DNA of 5,994 nucleotides, taken from the NCBI GenBank assembly GCA_016930895.1, contig JAFGFV010000483.1, forward strand, positions 1-5,994, given 5' to 3'. Of this stretch, positions 5,069 through 5,994 are shown piece after piece. Made by a program: the position numbers and the translations under genes. This stretch comes from Spirochaetales bacterium. GTDB taxonomy: Bacteria; Spirochaetota; Spirochaetia; SZUA-6; DRHE01. The notes under the pieces were generated by a model. That model searched no databases. It was not told the origin of the DNA and was given only the letters and a program-made list of their open reading frames with translations. Each line of letters begins with the position of its first letter. The stretch's first letter is position 1.

Positions 5069-5946
5069 TACCGCGCCGGCGGCAGCCCCCGACGGTTCCA
5101 GGCCAGGTCTCTGATCCGGTCCAACTCCACGTACACGTACGGCGGGCTGCCCGCATAGTCGTGGACCCCTTGCCCGGAGATCGGTATCCGCAGCCCTGAC
5201 ACCTCTCCATACGCTTTCATCGGGGTGGACCAGCGGTCCTGCCGCTGCTCGCCCTCGACCTCCGCGTAGCGGTCCTCCGACTGCCAGTCGACGAGGCGTC
5301 CGCTCTCGTCGAAGCTCAGGACGGCTTTGACCGTCCTGCCCGCGTGGGAGAGCGACAGCTCGGCCCGACGCTCGCCCACCTGCCTCCACGTCACGGGGAC
5401 CGAGAAGTAGGCGATCGGACAGAAGGCCAGGTCGTTGAGGAAGGTGACCAGCCCGGACACGTCCATCTCCGGCCCCTGAGAGTCGGCCACGGTCAACAGG
5501 TTCAGGATCTTGATCTGCATGCGCCCCCGGCCGCCCACGTAGGAGTCGACCCCGGTCATCGGGGTCCTGGTCGCCCGGATATGGTACACCCGGGAAGGCT
5601 CGGAGAGCAGGTTGTACTGCCGGGACACGAAGGGCATCCACTTGGCCTCGGACCCCTGCCGGATGCGCCCTTCCATGGCCAAGGAGAAGCTCGCGATCCT
5701 GGGCTTGCCGACCACCCCGGAGTACTCGAAGTAGCGCCGCACCACCGGAGGCAGCCCCTCGAGATCCCCTTCCGTGATCACGCCGCCGGGGATCTCCTCC
5801 GGAGGCAGCGACTCCACGTAGTCGACGGCCGTCTTTTCCATGGCCGAACAGGACAGGAACAGCATCGCAATCACCGTTGCCAGGATTCCCATGCCGCGCA
5901 CGGTCGAGAGGCGCCTGCGTCCGATGTCCCGGCCGGCGGCACTCAT
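5068..5946 (-). CDS. Exported or anchored protein of unknown function (DUF6544/DUF6920-like)
   Basis: 292-residue protein without an assigned function. The N-terminus is basic (RDIGRRRLSTVRG) followed by a hydrophobic stretch GILATVIAMLFLSC (20-33). That is a signal peptide or anchor, and Cys33 may be lipidated, although the -3 Phe makes the lipobox weak. Recognisable blocks are GLPPVVRRYFEYSGVVGKPR (64-83), DSYVGGRGRMQIK (134-146), GPEMD (158-162), FDESGRLVDW (212-221) and RWSTPMKAYGEVSGLRIP (238-255). I recall this pattern from the uncharacterised bacterial and archaeal family labelled DUF6544 or DUF6920; the exact label is from memory. The mature part is likely beta-rich and outside the cytoplasm. 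Start ATG 5944-5946 is chosen because it gives a complete basic n-region. The Shine-Dalgarno is poor (only GGGAAG next to the ATG), so Met19 (5890-5892) is an alternative, although it also lacks a ribosome-binding site. The gene runs convergent to the lipoprotein operon and is probably a separate unit. The stop is TAG. Confidence 0.85.
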   Translation of the reverse strand: MSAAGRDIGRRRLSTVRGMGILATVIAMLFLSCSAMEKTAVDYVESLPPEEIPGGVITEGDLEGLPPVVRRYFEYSGVVGKPRIASFSLAMEGRIRQGSEAKWMPFVSRQYNLLSEPSRVYHIRATRTPMTGVDSYVGGRGRMQIKILNLLTVADSQGPEMDVSGLVTFLNDLAFCPIAYFSVPVTWRQVGERRAELSLSHAGRTVKAVLSFDESGRLVDWQSEDRYAEVEGEQRQDRWSTPMKAYGEVSGLRIPISGQGVHDYAGSPPYVYVELDRIRDLAWNRRGLPPAR

Positions 5947-5994
5947 CTTCCCGGTGGCGCGCCCGCGCCCCTACTGGCCCAGGGCAAGCAGCAC

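Noticed and set aside
4014..5210. 398-codon minus-strand open frame covering the flavodoxin and lipoprotein genes
   Set aside because: Compositionally biased shadow that overlaps three supported genes in antisense; no family resemblance.
4934..5641. 235-codon minus-strand frame within the unknown-function gene
   Set aside because: Out-of-frame shadow (Arg/Ala/Gly/Pro-rich) of the gene at 5068-5946, which has a signal sequence and recognisable family blocks.
5971..5994. Possible last seven codons plus TAG of another minus-strand gene entering from the right edge
   Set aside because: The reverse strand reads VLLALGQ then stop, but seven residues are too few to support a gene.

Overview
This GC-rich, gene-dense window most likely comes from a chromosome of a selenocysteine-decoding bacterium. 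The codon choice, Shine-Dalgarno-led starts, a bacterial-type tRNA-Sec and a full-length SelB support this. An anaerobic or microaerophilic Desulfobacterota-like (former Deltaproteobacteria) or related lineage would fit, but that placement is an inference from gene content and style, not from a marker gene.

Layout, left to right. Bases 2-337 hold the 3' part of a 2-Cys-type (AhpC/Prx1) peroxiredoxin; its active site lies off the left edge. Bases 395-484 are a selenocysteine tRNA (selC) with anticodon TCA. A 99-base leader with two hairpins leads to selB (584-2386), the Sec-specific elongation factor, which starts at a GTG. An M3B oligoendopeptidase of the PepF type (2383-4209) and a short flavodoxin-like protein (4206-4688) follow. 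Both begin inside the stop codon of the gene before (ATGA overlaps), so selB, pepF and the flavodoxin gene look like one translationally coupled operon. A small two-segment lipoprotein (4731-5030) follows 42 bases later with its own strong ribosome-binding site. A convergent gene on the minus strand (5068-5946) encodes an exported or anchored protein of unknown function. A GC-rich hairpin fills the 37 bases between the two convergent stops.

How the genes fit together. selC and selB supply the tRNA and the elongation factor that reads UGA as selenocysteine; selA and selD are not in view. The upstream peroxiredoxin has Thr where the family's resolving Cys normally sits. Beside selC/selB this makes it a candidate selenocysteine peroxiredoxin, with its UGA codon just outside the window. 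The peptidase and flavodoxin have no known role in Sec insertion; their coupling to selB may reflect operon packing or a shared redox or stress programme.

Most noteworthy are the tRNA-Sec with an imperfect acceptor stem and no encoded CCA, the peroxiredoxin without its resolving Cys next to the Sec machinery, and the structured selB leader. I saw no mobile element, CRISPR array, rRNA or phage gene.
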